Shown piece after piece: positions 1 through 7,700 of a stretch of 54,791 bases of DNA. Position numbers and translations under genes: made by a program. A model generated the notes under the pieces. That model had not been told where the DNA came from and searched no databases. It saw only the letters and a list, made by a program, of their open reading frames with translations. Source of the DNA: JAAYYM01 sp964483155 (GTDB lineage Bacteria > Bacillota > Clostridia > Lachnospirales > Lachnospiraceae); assembly GCA_964483155.1 (NCBI GenBank), contig CAZAAC010000014.1, forward strand, positions 1 to 54,791. Reading direction: 5' to 3'. Positions within the stretch are counted from its first letter, which is position 1. Each line of letters opens with the position of its first letter.

Positions 1-365
1 CTAAAAAGGATTTGCATCATGGATTTTCGTGCTACTTTTTAAAAGATGGCTATAAGATCAGCAAATTTTATACGCAGGACAATACTTTGCTTTATTGGTA
101 TTGTGATATTATAGATTATGAGTACTCTCAAAAAGACAATTCCTATATTTTCACAGATTTATTGGCAGACGTTATCGTTTATCCTGATGGTTTCATTAAA
201 GTCGTGGACCTTGATGAATTTGTGGAAGCTCTTGAATCTGGAGAGATATCGACAGAAACCTTAAAAATATCATTGCTTAGATTAAACAAATTGTTAACGA
301 CCATCTATGAAGATAAATTTGAAAAGCTTCAAAATGAGATAGAAAGCCGAGAATTTAACGTATAA
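1..365 (+). CDS. DUF402 family protein, 3' part (gene cut by the window edge)
   Basis: The reading frame is open to the left edge, so the true start lies outside the window; a TTG at base 12 is in frame but has no visible ribosome site. The visible 117 or so residues carry the DUF402 pattern: an aromatic and acidic stretch (WYCDIIDYEY), then DLLADVIVYPDG and a downstream DEF. DUF402 proteins adopt a beta-barrel fold, and some members are nucleoside di- or triphosphate phosphatases. The substrate here cannot be told. A hairpin terminator follows directly. Confidence 0.7.
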   Translation, partial: KKDLHHGFSCYFLKDGYKISKFYTQDNTLLYWYCDIIDYEYSQKDNSYIFTDLLADVIVYPDGFIKVVDLDEFVEALESGEISTETLKISLLRLNKLLTTIYEDKFEKLQNEIESREFNV

Positions 366-377
366 TTCTCCTATAAT

Positions 378-413
378 AAAAGAGAAGATTGTTACTATAT
401 CATCTTCTCTTTT
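378..413. terminator. Bidirectional hairpin terminator
   Basis: Twelve-base perfect arms (AAAAGAGAAGAT and its complement) flank a 12-base loop. Each arm ends in an A or T run, so the hairpin can end transcription of the DUF402 gene from the left and of the convergent cell-wall hydrolase from the right. Confidence 0.8.
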
Positions 414-424
414 GCTATCACATA

Positions 425-1624
425 TTAGTAAAAAACATGGGCTCCTATGATCTGACCACTAATTTGAGGAATAACCGTTCTAAAATACAGGCAATTTCCT
501 ACTGGTGTAGATCCACTCATTGCCTCGTCAGCAGCTGCGTAACAGGATGCATTCGCTCCTTGCGCCAGTCTCGCCGCAAGTCTTCCACTCCCAACAGGTG
601 AAAATTGTCTGTTTGCATAGATAACGCCAACCATTGTATTTGGAAATGCTGCACTACGCATTCTGTTTATTACGACTGCACCAACAGCAACTTGCCCTTC
701 ATATGGCTGATTACCGGCTTCACAATAGATCAAGCATGCTAGTAGGTCTCTATCTCCAGCCTCAAAAGCCAATTCTGAAATATCCCGCCAAGCCATATTT
801 GCTGCTCTTTTTGTCATTGCCTGCTCTTCTGCCAGTTGCTTCTTAAGGGCAGTTAGATTCGCTTCTTGTGCAGCAATTACTGCTTTCTTTGCCGCTATTT
901 CTGCTTCATAAGCAGCCGCTTCAGCCTCTGCAGCAACAATCTGTCCTGATGTAGATGCTATTGTCCCTGCTGTAGAATTTACTAAAGAGGTTACCTTTCC
1001 TTGCTCGATAGAAACTTGCTCCTTAAGCACTTCTAAATCTTTCATTTCTGTCTGTAGTTGCTTCTCCTTATTTTGAATATCTTCTCGCAGGATGACTAAC
1101 GCCTGAAGCATCTTCTGATCATACTCTTCTACTTTTTCTACGTATTCAGCTTTATTTAAAAAATCAGAATAAGATGATGATGTTAAAAATGCATCAAGAT
1201 AAGAGACCTCACCCTTCTCATACATAAACTTAATTCTTCTTTTCATTAGATCATATTGATTTTCCTCTTGCGCTTTTGCTTCTACTAATTCCGCCTGGGT
1301 CTTTGTAATTTCATCTTCTTTTTCTACAATCTTTGTTTCTAAATTACTAAGACGTTCACTGACTTCTGTTAAATCATCATTCAATTGTCCCAGATAACCC
1401 TCAAGCTCTTCCTTGCTTTCTTCGAGTATTTCTTTTTTATCTTCTGTTTGCTCTTTCAGTGCTTCATTTAATTTCTTCTCAGCTTCGGTCTGCTGTTTTG
1501 CTGCTTCAGCTTCTGCAATTTTTTCGGCAGTTGTCTTCGCATAAGCTTGATTAGTAAACATTGGTAATAGAACAGCAACCGTCAATAATAAGCTTATAAA
1601 CTTTTTGCACTTCCGAATATTCAT
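425..1624 (-). CDS. Secreted cell-wall hydrolase: coiled coil plus SleB-type domain
   Basis: A predicted exported protein of 399 aa. The start is the ATG (MNIRKCKK) preceded by GGAAGGAG, not the upstream in-frame ATG, which would add 12 residues before the signal peptide. Residues 1-29 form a signal peptide ending in AYA. Residues of about 35-280 are a long alanine- and glutamate-rich coiled coil like the N-terminal part of PcsB/CwlO-type hydrolases. Residues of about 290-399 match the SleB/Hydrolase_2 domain, with the putative catalytic glutamate (E302) in YCEAG, then GQVAVGAVVINR and a QFSPV motif. SleB-type enzymes are lytic transglycosylases acting on peptidoglycan. The coiled coil suggests regulation by a membrane partner or self-inhibition, which is inference. 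It could act in cell separation or in spores. Confidence 0.85.
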   Translation of the reverse strand: MNIRKCKKFISLLLTVAVLLPMFTNQAYAKTTAEKIAEAEAAKQQTEAEKKLNEALKEQTEDKKEILEESKEELEGYLGQLNDDLTEVSERLSNLETKIVEKEDEITKTQAELVEAKAQEENQYDLMKRRIKFMYEKGEVSYLDAFLTSSSYSDFLNKAEYVEKVEEYDQKMLQALVILREDIQNKEKQLQTEMKDLEVLKEQVSIEQGKVTSLVNSTAGTIASTSGQIVAAEAEAAAYEAEIAAKKAVIAAQEANLTALKKQLAEEQAMTKRAANMAWRDISELAFEAGDRDLLACLIYCEAGNQPYEGQVAVGAVVINRMRSAAFPNTMVGVIYANRQFSPVGSGRLAARLAQGANASCYAAADEAMSGSTPVGNCLYFRTVIPQISGQIIGAHVFY

Positions 1625-1668
1625 ATAGCTGCTGTCACTCCTTCCAACCAATAATTCCATTACATCTT

Positions 1669-2154
1669 CTAAAGCATAATTTTTATTTCTCTATCAGTAT
1701 GTTGATATTGATAGTAATGCACACCTGCTGCATCAAGCATTTTTTTTGATGCCGTTACTGAAGGAGTATCTGCATATTTATCACACTCATAAACAATTGT
1801 TTTTAATCCCGCTTGAATGATAGCTTTTGCGCATTCATTACATGGAAATAATGATACATATATCTTTGCGCCCTCTAAACTGCCTCCTCTATAATTCAAT
1901 ATCGCATTTAACTCACTATGGGTTGTGTAAAAATACTTATTATATAATGGCTCGCCATCACGGCACCATGGAAATTCATCATCTGAGCAGCCCTTCGGAA
2001 AACCATTATAACCCATGGATAAAATCTTATTATCGTCGCTTACAATACATGCTCCTACTTGTGTACTAGGATCCTTGGAACGCATCCCTGATAAAATACA
2101 TACACCCATAAAATACTCATCCCAAGAAATATAATCTGTTCTCTTATCGCTCAT
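1669..2154 (-). CDS. dCMP deaminase family protein
   Basis: A zinc cytidine/deoxycytidylate deaminase fold of 161 aa. The catalytic HSE is seen at H79-E81 (THSELNA), and the zinc cysteines are C105 and C108 in PCNEC. Family members convert dCMP to dUMP, supplying thymidylate synthase. The Bacillus homologue is ComEB. The start follows AGGAGG at good spacing. It lies 9 bp downstream of upp, a second pyrimidine salvage gene, and the two are probably cotranscribed. The extra cysteines and histidines that bind a second zinc in some dCMP deaminases were not assessed. Confidence 0.9.
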   Translation of the reverse strand: MSDKRTDYISWDEYFMGVCILSGMRSKDPSTQVGACIVSDDNKILSMGYNGFPKGCSDDEFPWCRDGEPLYNKYFYTTHSELNAILNYRGGSLEGAKIYVSLFPCNECAKAIIQAGLKTIVYECDKYADTPSVTASKKMLDAAGVHYYQYQHTDREIKIML

Positions 2155-2163
2155 ATAATCCTC

Positions 2164-2793
2164 CTATTTTGTGCCAAATATTCTATCTCCAGCATCTCCA
2201 AGTCCAGGAACAATATAGCCATGACTATTTAGTTTTTCATCTTTTGCCCCAATATATAAATCTACATCTGGATGCATTTCCTGCATCTTTGCAATTCCTT
2301 CAGGCGCTGCTATAATACACATGAAATGAATATTCTTGCAGCCCTTATCCTTTAACATCTGAATTGCTGCTACCGATGAACCCCCAGTTGCAAGCATTGG
2401 ATCAACTACAAATATTTCTCTCTCTGCGCAATCTGGTGGAATCTTACAATAGTATTCAACTGGGTTTAATGTTTCTGGGTCTCTGTAAAGGCCAATGTGA
2501 CCCACCTTTGCAGCAGGAATTAAGGTCAGCATACCATCTACCATGCCAAGTCCTGCACGTAAAATAGGAATGATTGCTAACTTTTTACCCTTTAATACTT
2601 TTGCCGTTGTTTTGCAAATTGGTGTCTCAATTCCCACTTCATCCAACGCCAAATTTCTTGTGGCTTCATAGCAAATCAGCATTGCAATTTCACTAATTGT
2701 CTGTCTGAAATCTTTTGTCCCCGTATTCGCTCTTCTGATGTATCCTATCTTGTGCTGAATCAATGGATGATCCATGATAACTACGTTTCCCAT
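2164..2793 (-). CDS. upp: Uracil phosphoribosyltransferase
   Basis: This 209-aa protein is the standard length for Upp and matches along its whole length. The PRPP-binding loop VVDPMLATGG is at residues 129-138, and the uracil-binding GYIVPGLGDAGDR is near the C-terminus. It converts uracil plus PRPP to UMP in the cytosol. The start codon follows GGAGGGG. It is 19 bp downstream of rpiB, whose product belongs to the ribose-5-phosphate pool from which PRPP is made, so the rpiB-upp-dCMP deaminase order makes metabolic sense as an operon. Confidence 0.97.
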   Translation of the reverse strand: MGNVVIMDHPLIQHKIGYIRRANTGTKDFRQTISEIAMLICYEATRNLALDEVGIETPICKTTAKVLKGKKLAIIPILRAGLGMVDGMLTLIPAAKVGHIGLYRDPETLNPVEYYCKIPPDCAEREIFVVDPMLATGGSSVAAIQMLKDKGCKNIHFMCIIAAPEGIAKMQEMHPDVDLYIGAKDEKLNSHGYIVPGLGDAGDRIFGTK

Positions 2794-2812
2794 TTTGTTT
2801 TCCCCTCCAGTT

Positions 2813-3238
2813 TTACTCTATATTATTCACTCTTCTAACATGTTTTTCCTCATTTGAAAACGGTGTATCCAAAAAAGTATCTACTATATCAACTGCAAGA
2901 TTTCCACCTACGATACCACCACCCATTGCTAAGATATTGGCATTGTTATGTGCCCTTGTCAATCTTGCACAGGTAGCATCTGTACAAAGTGCTGCACGAA
3001 TCCCTTTTACCTTATTTGCCGTAATAGACATACCAATTCCTGTCGTACATATGACAATTCCTTTTTCACATTCTCCAGCAGCTACTGCATGAGCAACTTC
3101 CTTACCATAAGATGGATAGTCCACTGAATCATATGAAAAACAGCCAAAATCTTTACACTCAATTCCCCTTTGCTCTAAATGATACTTAACTATCTCTTTT
3201 AAATCAAAACCACCATGATCACACCCAATTGCTATCAT
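2813..3238 (-). CDS. rpiB: Ribose 5-phosphate isomerase B
   Basis: A RpiB/LacAB-fold isomerase of 141 aa. It starts with IAIGCDHGG and has the active-site CTTGIGMSITANK segment (C64) followed by HNNANILAMGGG. RpiB interconverts ribose 5-phosphate and ribulose 5-phosphate. Some members act on allose or galactose 6-phosphates, but the neighbouring upp and deaminase genes favour a pentose phosphate role. AAGGAGG precedes the start. The 49-bp gap to the Sua5 gene upstream shows no obvious terminator. Confidence 0.93.
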   Translation of the reverse strand: MIAIGCDHGGFDLKEIVKYHLEQRGIECKDFGCFSYDSVDYPSYGKEVAHAVAAGECEKGIVICTTGIGMSITANKVKGIRAALCTDATCARLTRAHNNANILAMGGGIVGGNLAVDIVDTFLDTPFSNEEKHVRRVNNIE

Positions 3239-3287
3239 TATAATCCTCCTTCTTAAATAATGGTTTCTGCTCCCAAATATTTACAAA

Positions 3288-4373
3288 CTAAACACCGACA
3301 AATTGATGTCCTGCAGCTCTGATCAGGCGATTCATAATTGCCTGCCCAATACGGGGCGTTTCAAATTCTTCAGAATAAATAAAGTCTACATCTAAATCAT
3401 CAAACTCTCTCAAAACTGCATACAAATGTCTCGCTATTGCCTCTTCGTCATCTCTCGCACCAACGTTCTTCACAACATCTACCAAATATCTCGTACATGT
3501 CTCCTCCGTCGCAATCACACCAATCTTCTTACCTTCTCTGCATTTTGCTTCTGCTTGCGTATTAATATAACTAATTACCTTCTCCATCGCTCCCTTAACA
3601 ATTACTAATTCTCCTCTAGGTGCATAATGTTTGTACTTCATTCCTGGTGCTTTCGGCGCTAATTTTTCACTTTTTTCATACTCTAAAACCGCTATGTTTT
3701 CGCAAGTACCTATTGCCGGATCAATATCAACTTCACCAACTACTTCTTCTAACATTTTCTTTGTAATATATCCTGGTCGTAATATCATTGGAACATTTCC
3801 TAATGCAGACATATCAATAATTGTCGATTCTAGACCTATTTCTACCGCACCACTATCAATAATCATATCTATCTTACCATCCATATCCGCAATTACATGG
3901 CTGGCAAGCGTTGGACTCGGCTTCCCCGAAACATTTGCACTTGGTGCCGCTACATACCCTCCCGCCTCGTTGATAAAAGCAATGGCCACTTTATGACTAG
4001 GCATACGAACAGCAACGGTGTCAAGCCCTCCCGTTGTTTCTTTTGGTACTATCGCCTTTTTACGGAATACCATTGTAAGAGGACCTGGCCAAAAAGCATC
4101 AGCCAACTGATATGCTGCTTCAGAAATCTCATCCGCAATTTTATCTAAATCTTCTATCTTAGCAATATGCACAATTAGTGGGTTATCCGAAGGACGTCCC
4201 TTTGCAGAATATATTTTTGTGGAAGAGGTCGCGTTTAATGCATCTCCTCCAAGACCATAGACTGTCTCCGTTGGAAATGCAACCAATCCGCCTGCCTTAA
4301 TAACTGCACCTGCACCTATTATCTTTTTATAATCAATATGTTCTTCATCAATTTTCAATACAATTGTTTTCAT
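3288..4373 (-). CDS. L-threonylcarbamoyladenylate synthase, Sua5/YwlC type
   Basis: Makes threonylcarbamoyl-AMP from threonine, bicarbonate and ATP for the t6A modification of ANN-decoding tRNAs. The N-terminal YrdC/Sua5 domain (about residues 10-205) shows PTETVYGLGGDA, KGRPSDNPLIVHI and APSANVSGKPSPT. The C-terminal Sua5 domain follows a linker with APKAPGMKYKHYAP, so this is the two-domain form. The ATG start (MKTIVLK) was chosen over an in-frame GTG three codons upstream because GGTGGGAAG lies just before it; the spacing is short, so the start is not certain. A promoter was not identified. Confidence 0.92.
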   Translation of the reverse strand: MKTIVLKIDEEHIDYKKIIGAGAVIKAGGLVAFPTETVYGLGGDALNATSSTKIYSAKGRPSDNPLIVHIAKIEDLDKIADEISEAAYQLADAFWPGPLTMVFRKKAIVPKETTGGLDTVAVRMPSHKVAIAFINEAGGYVAAPSANVSGKPSPTLASHVIADMDGKIDMIIDSGAVEIGLESTIIDMSALGNVPMILRPGYITKKMLEEVVGEVDIDPAIGTCENIAVLEYEKSEKLAPKAPGMKYKHYAPRGELVIVKGAMEKVISYINTQAEAKCREGKKIGVIATEETCTRYLVDVVKNVGARDDEEAIARHLYAVLREFDDLDVDFIYSEEFETPRIGQAIMNRLIRAAGHQFVGV

Positions 4374-4545
4374 TCTTCCCACCGTCGCTATCTTTGTTAT
4401 GCATACTTCACAGATTCATAAAACTGTACATGCAAAAACTTCAGAAAGCCAACATTTTCTGTTTCAGTATACCATAATCTTTTCTTGATTGAAACACTTA
4501 AATACACAACTACTTTGCTTCAATTTGTGCAAAATAAACAATCAG

Positions 4546-4580
4546 AAAGAACCCCAAGCCATTTAATCTTGGGGTTCTTT
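4546..4580 (-). terminator. Hairpin terminator after the PFL locus
   Basis: Perfect 13-bp arms (AAAGAACCCCAAG and its complement) with a 9-base loop lie 12 bp beyond the glycyl-radical gene. The T-rich side on the minus strand is short. It separates the PFL locus from the Sua5-rpiB-upp set. Confidence 0.8.
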
Positions 4581-4591
4581 TGCTATTTCAA

Positions 4592-4834
4592 TTAGATTTC
4601 CTGATGGAATGTACGAGTAATAATATCATTCTGCTGTTCTGGTGTTAATTTGATAAAGTTAACTGCATATCCTGAAATTCGGATTGTCAATTGAGGATAA
4701 TTTTCAGGATGCTGTTGCGCATCAAGTAATGTCTCCCTATTTAATACATTAACATTCAAATGATGTCCGCCTTTTATAGAATAACCATCTAATAATGATA
4801 CTAAATTGTCGATTTGAGCTGCATTTGCTGCCAT
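4592..4834 (-). CDS. Stand-alone glycyl-radical domain of pyruvate formate-lyase
   Basis: This 80-aa protein is the missing C-terminal end of PFL. Residues 9-80 follow the last 70 or so residues of ordinary PFL: LLDGY, GGHHLNVNVLNRE, then PQLTIRISGYAVNF with the radical glycine at G55, and a final DIITRTFHQE. Its first residues (MAANAAQ) replace a normal linker. It has its own strong ribosome site (AAGGAG, 10 bases before ATG), so it is made separately from the PFL body encoded upstream. GrcA/YfiD proteins are also free radical domains, but they repair an intact PFL; here the neighbouring body has no such domain, so this chain is probably an obligate subunit. It should be the substrate of PflA. 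Confidence 0.9.
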   Translation of the reverse strand: MAANAAQIDNLVSLLDGYSIKGGHHLNVNVLNRETLLDAQQHPENYPQLTIRISGYAVNFIKLTPEQQNDIITRTFHQEI

Positions 4835-4851
4835 AATGTTTCATCTCCTTT

Positions 4852-5058
4852 TTATTTAAAATTGTCTAAGCCTTCGTGCAGTGTCGGTATGCTACAAGCA
4901 AGAGGATTTCTGGCGCAATCTGTACATCCCAGCGTTTCTACATTGCGTACTGATTTTGCATTATCAGATTCTACTTCAAGATTCAGATGTCCAACACCAC
5001 TACTAATTGAACTGTCTAACATAGCCACAATATCTTCTATCATCTCTTTATTATCCAT
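4852..5058 (-). CDS. Small three-cysteine protein between the PFL body and radical-domain genes
   Basis: A 68-aa protein of no family known to me. The ATG (MDNKEM) with AGGTG seven bases upstream is preferred to an in-frame GTG three codons earlier. Residues 7-29 align without gaps to residues 8-30 of the neighbouring radical-domain protein: both have IE/ID, a shared LD, G, HLN and a final V at the same spacing (HLNLEV against HLNVNV). After that the sequences diverge. This protein lacks the RISGYA radical loop and instead has C45-x2-C48-x6-C55 (CTDCARNPLAC). The cysteines could bind zinc or iron-sulfur, or form a disulfide. It looks like a diverged paralogue that could dock where the radical domain docks. 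Function is unknown. Confidence 0.75.
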   Translation of the reverse strand: MDNKEMIEDIVAMLDSSISSGVGHLNLEVESDNAKSVRNVETLGCTDCARNPLACSIPTLHEGLDNFK

Positions 5059-5111
5059 AGATATCACCTATTCCTTCTGCTTCTTATGGAAGCCGACACA
5101 TATCTCTGCTA

Positions 5112-7148
5112 TTAGCTGAGATCCAACTCTATGTCTCCTGCAAAGATTTTATCTTCTTTGCCAAGTGCACCTGGAATAACAGTAAATGTATTTGAAATAC
5201 CATCCTGTGCATCACCAAACGGAAGTTTCGCAACTGATGATAATGATGCGACTGCACCATGTGTATCACGTCCGTGCATTGGATTTGCACCAGGTGCAAA
5301 AGGTTGTCCTTTTTTACGTCCGTCAGGTGTATTACCTGTTGCTTTACCATAAGTTACATTTGATGTAATTGTAAGGACTGACATTGTAGGATACCCATTT
5401 CTATACGTATGATGGGAACGAATCATATCCATAAATTTAGAAACAATCATCTGTGCGATTTCATCAACACGATCATCATCGTTACCATACTTAGGGAAAT
5501 CTCCTGTTATTTCATAATCGGTAATAATACCATCTTCATCCCTAATAACCTTAACCTGTGCATACTTGATTGCTGATAAAGAATCTGCCACAACCGAAAG
5601 GCCAGCGATACCTGTTGCAAAATAACGAAGTACATTCTTATCATGAAGCGCCATCTGCGCTCTCTCATAGCAATATTTATCATGCATATAGTGAATAATA
5701 TTTAGTGTATTTACATATACATCTGCTAACCATTCCATCATATCATTAAACTTAGCCATAACGTCATTATATTCAAGAATGTCTCCTTCAAACTGGCGAT
5801 ACTTAGGGCCTACCTGTTTTTTAGATACTTCATCGACACCACCGTTTAATGCATAAAGCATACATTTAGCCAAGTTAGCTCGTGCCCCAAAGAACTGCAT
5901 TTCTTTTCCGATAACCATTGAAGATACACAACAAGCAATACCATAATCATCACCGTGTGATACTCTCATCAAATCATCATTTTCATACTGAATAGAAGAT
6001 GTGTTGATTGACATTTTAGCACAATATTTTTTAAAGTTATCAGGAAGTCTTGTTGACCAAAGTACTGTCAAGTTTGGTTCAGGTGCTGCTCCAAGGTTAG
6101 TAAGTGTATGTAAATAGCGGAATGACATCTTTGAAACCATATGGCGTCCATCTATACCAACACCAGCTAGTGACTCTGTAACCCATACAGGATCACCTGC
6201 AAATATTTGATTATATTCAGGCGTACGTGCAAATTTAATCAACCGCAACTTCATAACAAAATGATCAATAAATTCCTGAATCTGTGTCTCTGTAAAAGTA
6301 CCATTTTTCAAATCTCTTTCTGCAAAACAATCAATAAAGGTTGAAGTACGACCAAGAGACATTGCAGCTCCATTTTGCTCTTTCACTGCAGCTAAATATC
6401 CAAAATACGTTGCTTGAATAGCTTCCTGAACATTCATTGCAGGTCTGGAAATATCACAGCCATAAGCTGCTGCCATTTCCTTCATCATTTTAAGTGCTAC
6501 CATTTGTTCTGATAGTTCTTCTCTGTCACGAATCACATCTGCTGTCATAACCTTGCCAGTCATTGACTTTTGATGTTGCTTATCTTCAATCAATCTGTCA
6601 ATACCATAAAGGGCAATACGTCTGTAATCACCAATGATACGTCCACGTCCGTATGCATCAGGAAGACCCGTGATTACATGTGAAGAACGACAGGCTTTGA
6701 TATCATCATTATATGCATCGAAACAACCAGCATTATGTGTCTTTCTATGTTCAGAAAAAAATTCGCTGATTTCTGGATCCACTTCATATCCATTGTCTGA
6801 ACAAGCTTTCTCTGCCATTCTGATACCACCATATGGCTGCATCGAACGTTTGAAAGGTTTGTCTGTTTGAAAGCCTACTATGGTTTCTTTATTCTTATCT
6901 AAATATCCTGGGCCATGTGAAGTAATTGTAGATATAACCTTCGTATCCATATCTAAAACTCCGCCTGCCTCACGCTCTTGCTTCATTAAGTCTAATACCT
7001 GTGCCCATAAATCTTTTGTGTTTTGCGTAGGTTCTACAAGGAAAGAATCATTTCCATCATATGGTGTATAATTCTTCTGAATAAAGTCTCTGACATCTAT
7101 TTCCTTTTCCCATTTGCCACCTACGAAATCCTTCCATTCTGATCTCAT
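5112..7148 (-). CDS. Pyruvate formate-lyase catalytic body lacking the glycyl-radical domain
   Basis: Splits pyruvate and CoA into acetyl-CoA and formate, and ties to anaerobic energy metabolism. The 678 residues cover the PFL barrel, with GRGRIIGDYRRIALYG, the catalytic pair C406-C407 in YGIACCVSSM, and TGNTPDGRKKGQPFAPGANP. Ordinary PFL is about 740-760 aa. This one ends at NTFTVIPGALGKED plus 13 residues and two tandem stop codons, just where the radical domain would begin. That domain is encoded 278 bp downstream. The catalytic thiols are intact, so the protein is probably active in trans with the small subunit. It has its own sigma-A-like promoter and an upstream inverted repeat. The PFL identity is certain; activity of the split form is inference. 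Confidence 0.95.
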   Translation of the reverse strand: MRSEWKDFVGGKWEKEIDVRDFIQKNYTPYDGNDSFLVEPTQNTKDLWAQVLDLMKQEREAGGVLDMDTKVISTITSHGPGYLDKNKETIVGFQTDKPFKRSMQPYGGIRMAEKACSDNGYEVDPEISEFFSEHRKTHNAGCFDAYNDDIKACRSSHVITGLPDAYGRGRIIGDYRRIALYGIDRLIEDKQHQKSMTGKVMTADVIRDREELSEQMVALKMMKEMAAAYGCDISRPAMNVQEAIQATYFGYLAAVKEQNGAAMSLGRTSTFIDCFAERDLKNGTFTETQIQEFIDHFVMKLRLIKFARTPEYNQIFAGDPVWVTESLAGVGIDGRHMVSKMSFRYLHTLTNLGAAPEPNLTVLWSTRLPDNFKKYCAKMSINTSSIQYENDDLMRVSHGDDYGIACCVSSMVIGKEMQFFGARANLAKCMLYALNGGVDEVSKKQVGPKYRQFEGDILEYNDVMAKFNDMMEWLADVYVNTLNIIHYMHDKYCYERAQMALHDKNVLRYFATGIAGLSVVADSLSAIKYAQVKVIRDEDGIITDYEITGDFPKYGNDDDRVDEIAQMIVSKFMDMIRSHHTYRNGYPTMSVLTITSNVTYGKATGNTPDGRKKGQPFAPGANPMHGRDTHGAVASLSSVAKLPFGDAQDGISNTFTVIPGALGKEDKIFAGDIELDLS

Positions 7149-7189
7149 ATTGAAAGCCTCCTAAAATTATATTATTGGATATTGTTAAT

Positions 7190-7206
7190 TCGGTTTAATC
7201 AACCGA
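7190..7206 (-). promoter_or_regulatory. Inverted repeat in the PFL leader
   Basis: TCGGTT-TAATC-AACCGA forms a short hairpin or an operator in the 5' leader, between the predicted start of transcription and the PFL ribosome site. Function unknown. Confidence 0.45.
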
Positions 7207-7231
7207 TAGTTACGCTAATCCTTTAGACTTA

Positions 7232-7260
7232 ATTATATGTTATCCCTTTTAGTCAGTCAA
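7232..7260 (-). promoter_or_regulatory. Promoter of the split PFL operon
   Basis: On the minus strand TTGACT and TATAAT are separated by 17 bases, close to the sigma-A consensus. Transcription should begin near 7225, giving a leader of about 75 nt. Confidence 0.8.
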
Positions 7261-7296
7261 TAGAGTTTGTGTACTTTTTTACATACAAACCCTCTA
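7261..7296. promoter_or_regulatory. Imperfect inverted repeat abutting the PFL -35 box
   Basis: The arms TAGAG-TTTGT and ACAAA-CC-CTCTA are complementary except for a two-base bulge, and they flank a T-rich centre. Its position directly upstream of the -35 box suits a redox or carbon regulator site. It does not fit the Rex or FNR consensus well, so the regulator is unknown. Confidence 0.5.
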
Positions 7297-7374
7297 TATT
7301 CCTAGGTTTTTAGTTATTTTGAATAAAGACTTTAAGAACAAATCATAATAACTTTATAAACTCTTGATTATATC

Positions 7375-7403
7375 TTGTTTCCATTTCAAAAAAGTGCTAG
7401 TCT
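7375..7403 (+). promoter_or_regulatory. Promoter of the DUF1858 gene
   Basis: TTGTTT, a 17-base spacer, and an extended -10 (TGC before TAGTCT) lie 33 bp before the start codon. Confidence 0.5.
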
Positions 7404-7435
7404 AAAAGAAAAACACAAAGGAGGTCTCATTTTAT

Positions 7436-7627
7436 ATGGTAGATATAACAAAAACTATGACCATTGGTGAAATATTAAGAGCAAACCCTAATGTCGCAGC
7501 CATTTTGATGGAAGAAGGTATGCATTGTATTGGATGCCCGTCTGCGCAAGGTGAAACACTAGAAGAAGCAGCTATCGTTCATGGCATGGACATTAATCAC
7601 TTAATGCTTAAGATTCAAGCGTTATAA
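7436..7627 (+). CDS. DUF1858 small redox-type protein
   Basis: A whole-length DUF1858 protein of 63 aa. The pattern is T-x-GEIL at the start, then the CxxC motif HCIGCPSAQGETLEEAA and HGMD near the end. The domain is also found attached to hybrid-cluster and other anaerobic redox proteins, and is thought to act through its cysteine pair. AAAGGAGG precedes the ATG. It is divergent from the PFL operon and shares its intergenic region, so both may answer to anaerobic conditions, which is inference. A terminator follows. Confidence 0.88.
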   Translation: MVDITKTMTIGEILRANPNVAAILMEEGMHCIGCPSAQGETLEEAAIVHGMDINHLMLKIQAL

Positions 7628-7656
7628 TTCTTTTTAAACTGCAATTACAAACCAAA

Positions 7657-7691
7657 AAATGGCAGATATCTTTTAGAGATATCTGCCATTT
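7657..7691. terminator. Bidirectional terminator between DUF1858 and mecA
   Basis: Perfect 14-bp arms (AAATGGCAGATATC and complement) with a 7-base loop, placed between convergent genes. Confidence 0.85.
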
Positions 7692-7700
7692 ATACTTTAC

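Noticed and set aside
4592..7148. The split PFL as an assembly error or simple frameshift
   Set aside because: Two tandem stops end the body, 278 bp and a distinct gene separate it from the radical domain, and both small genes have their own ribosome sites.
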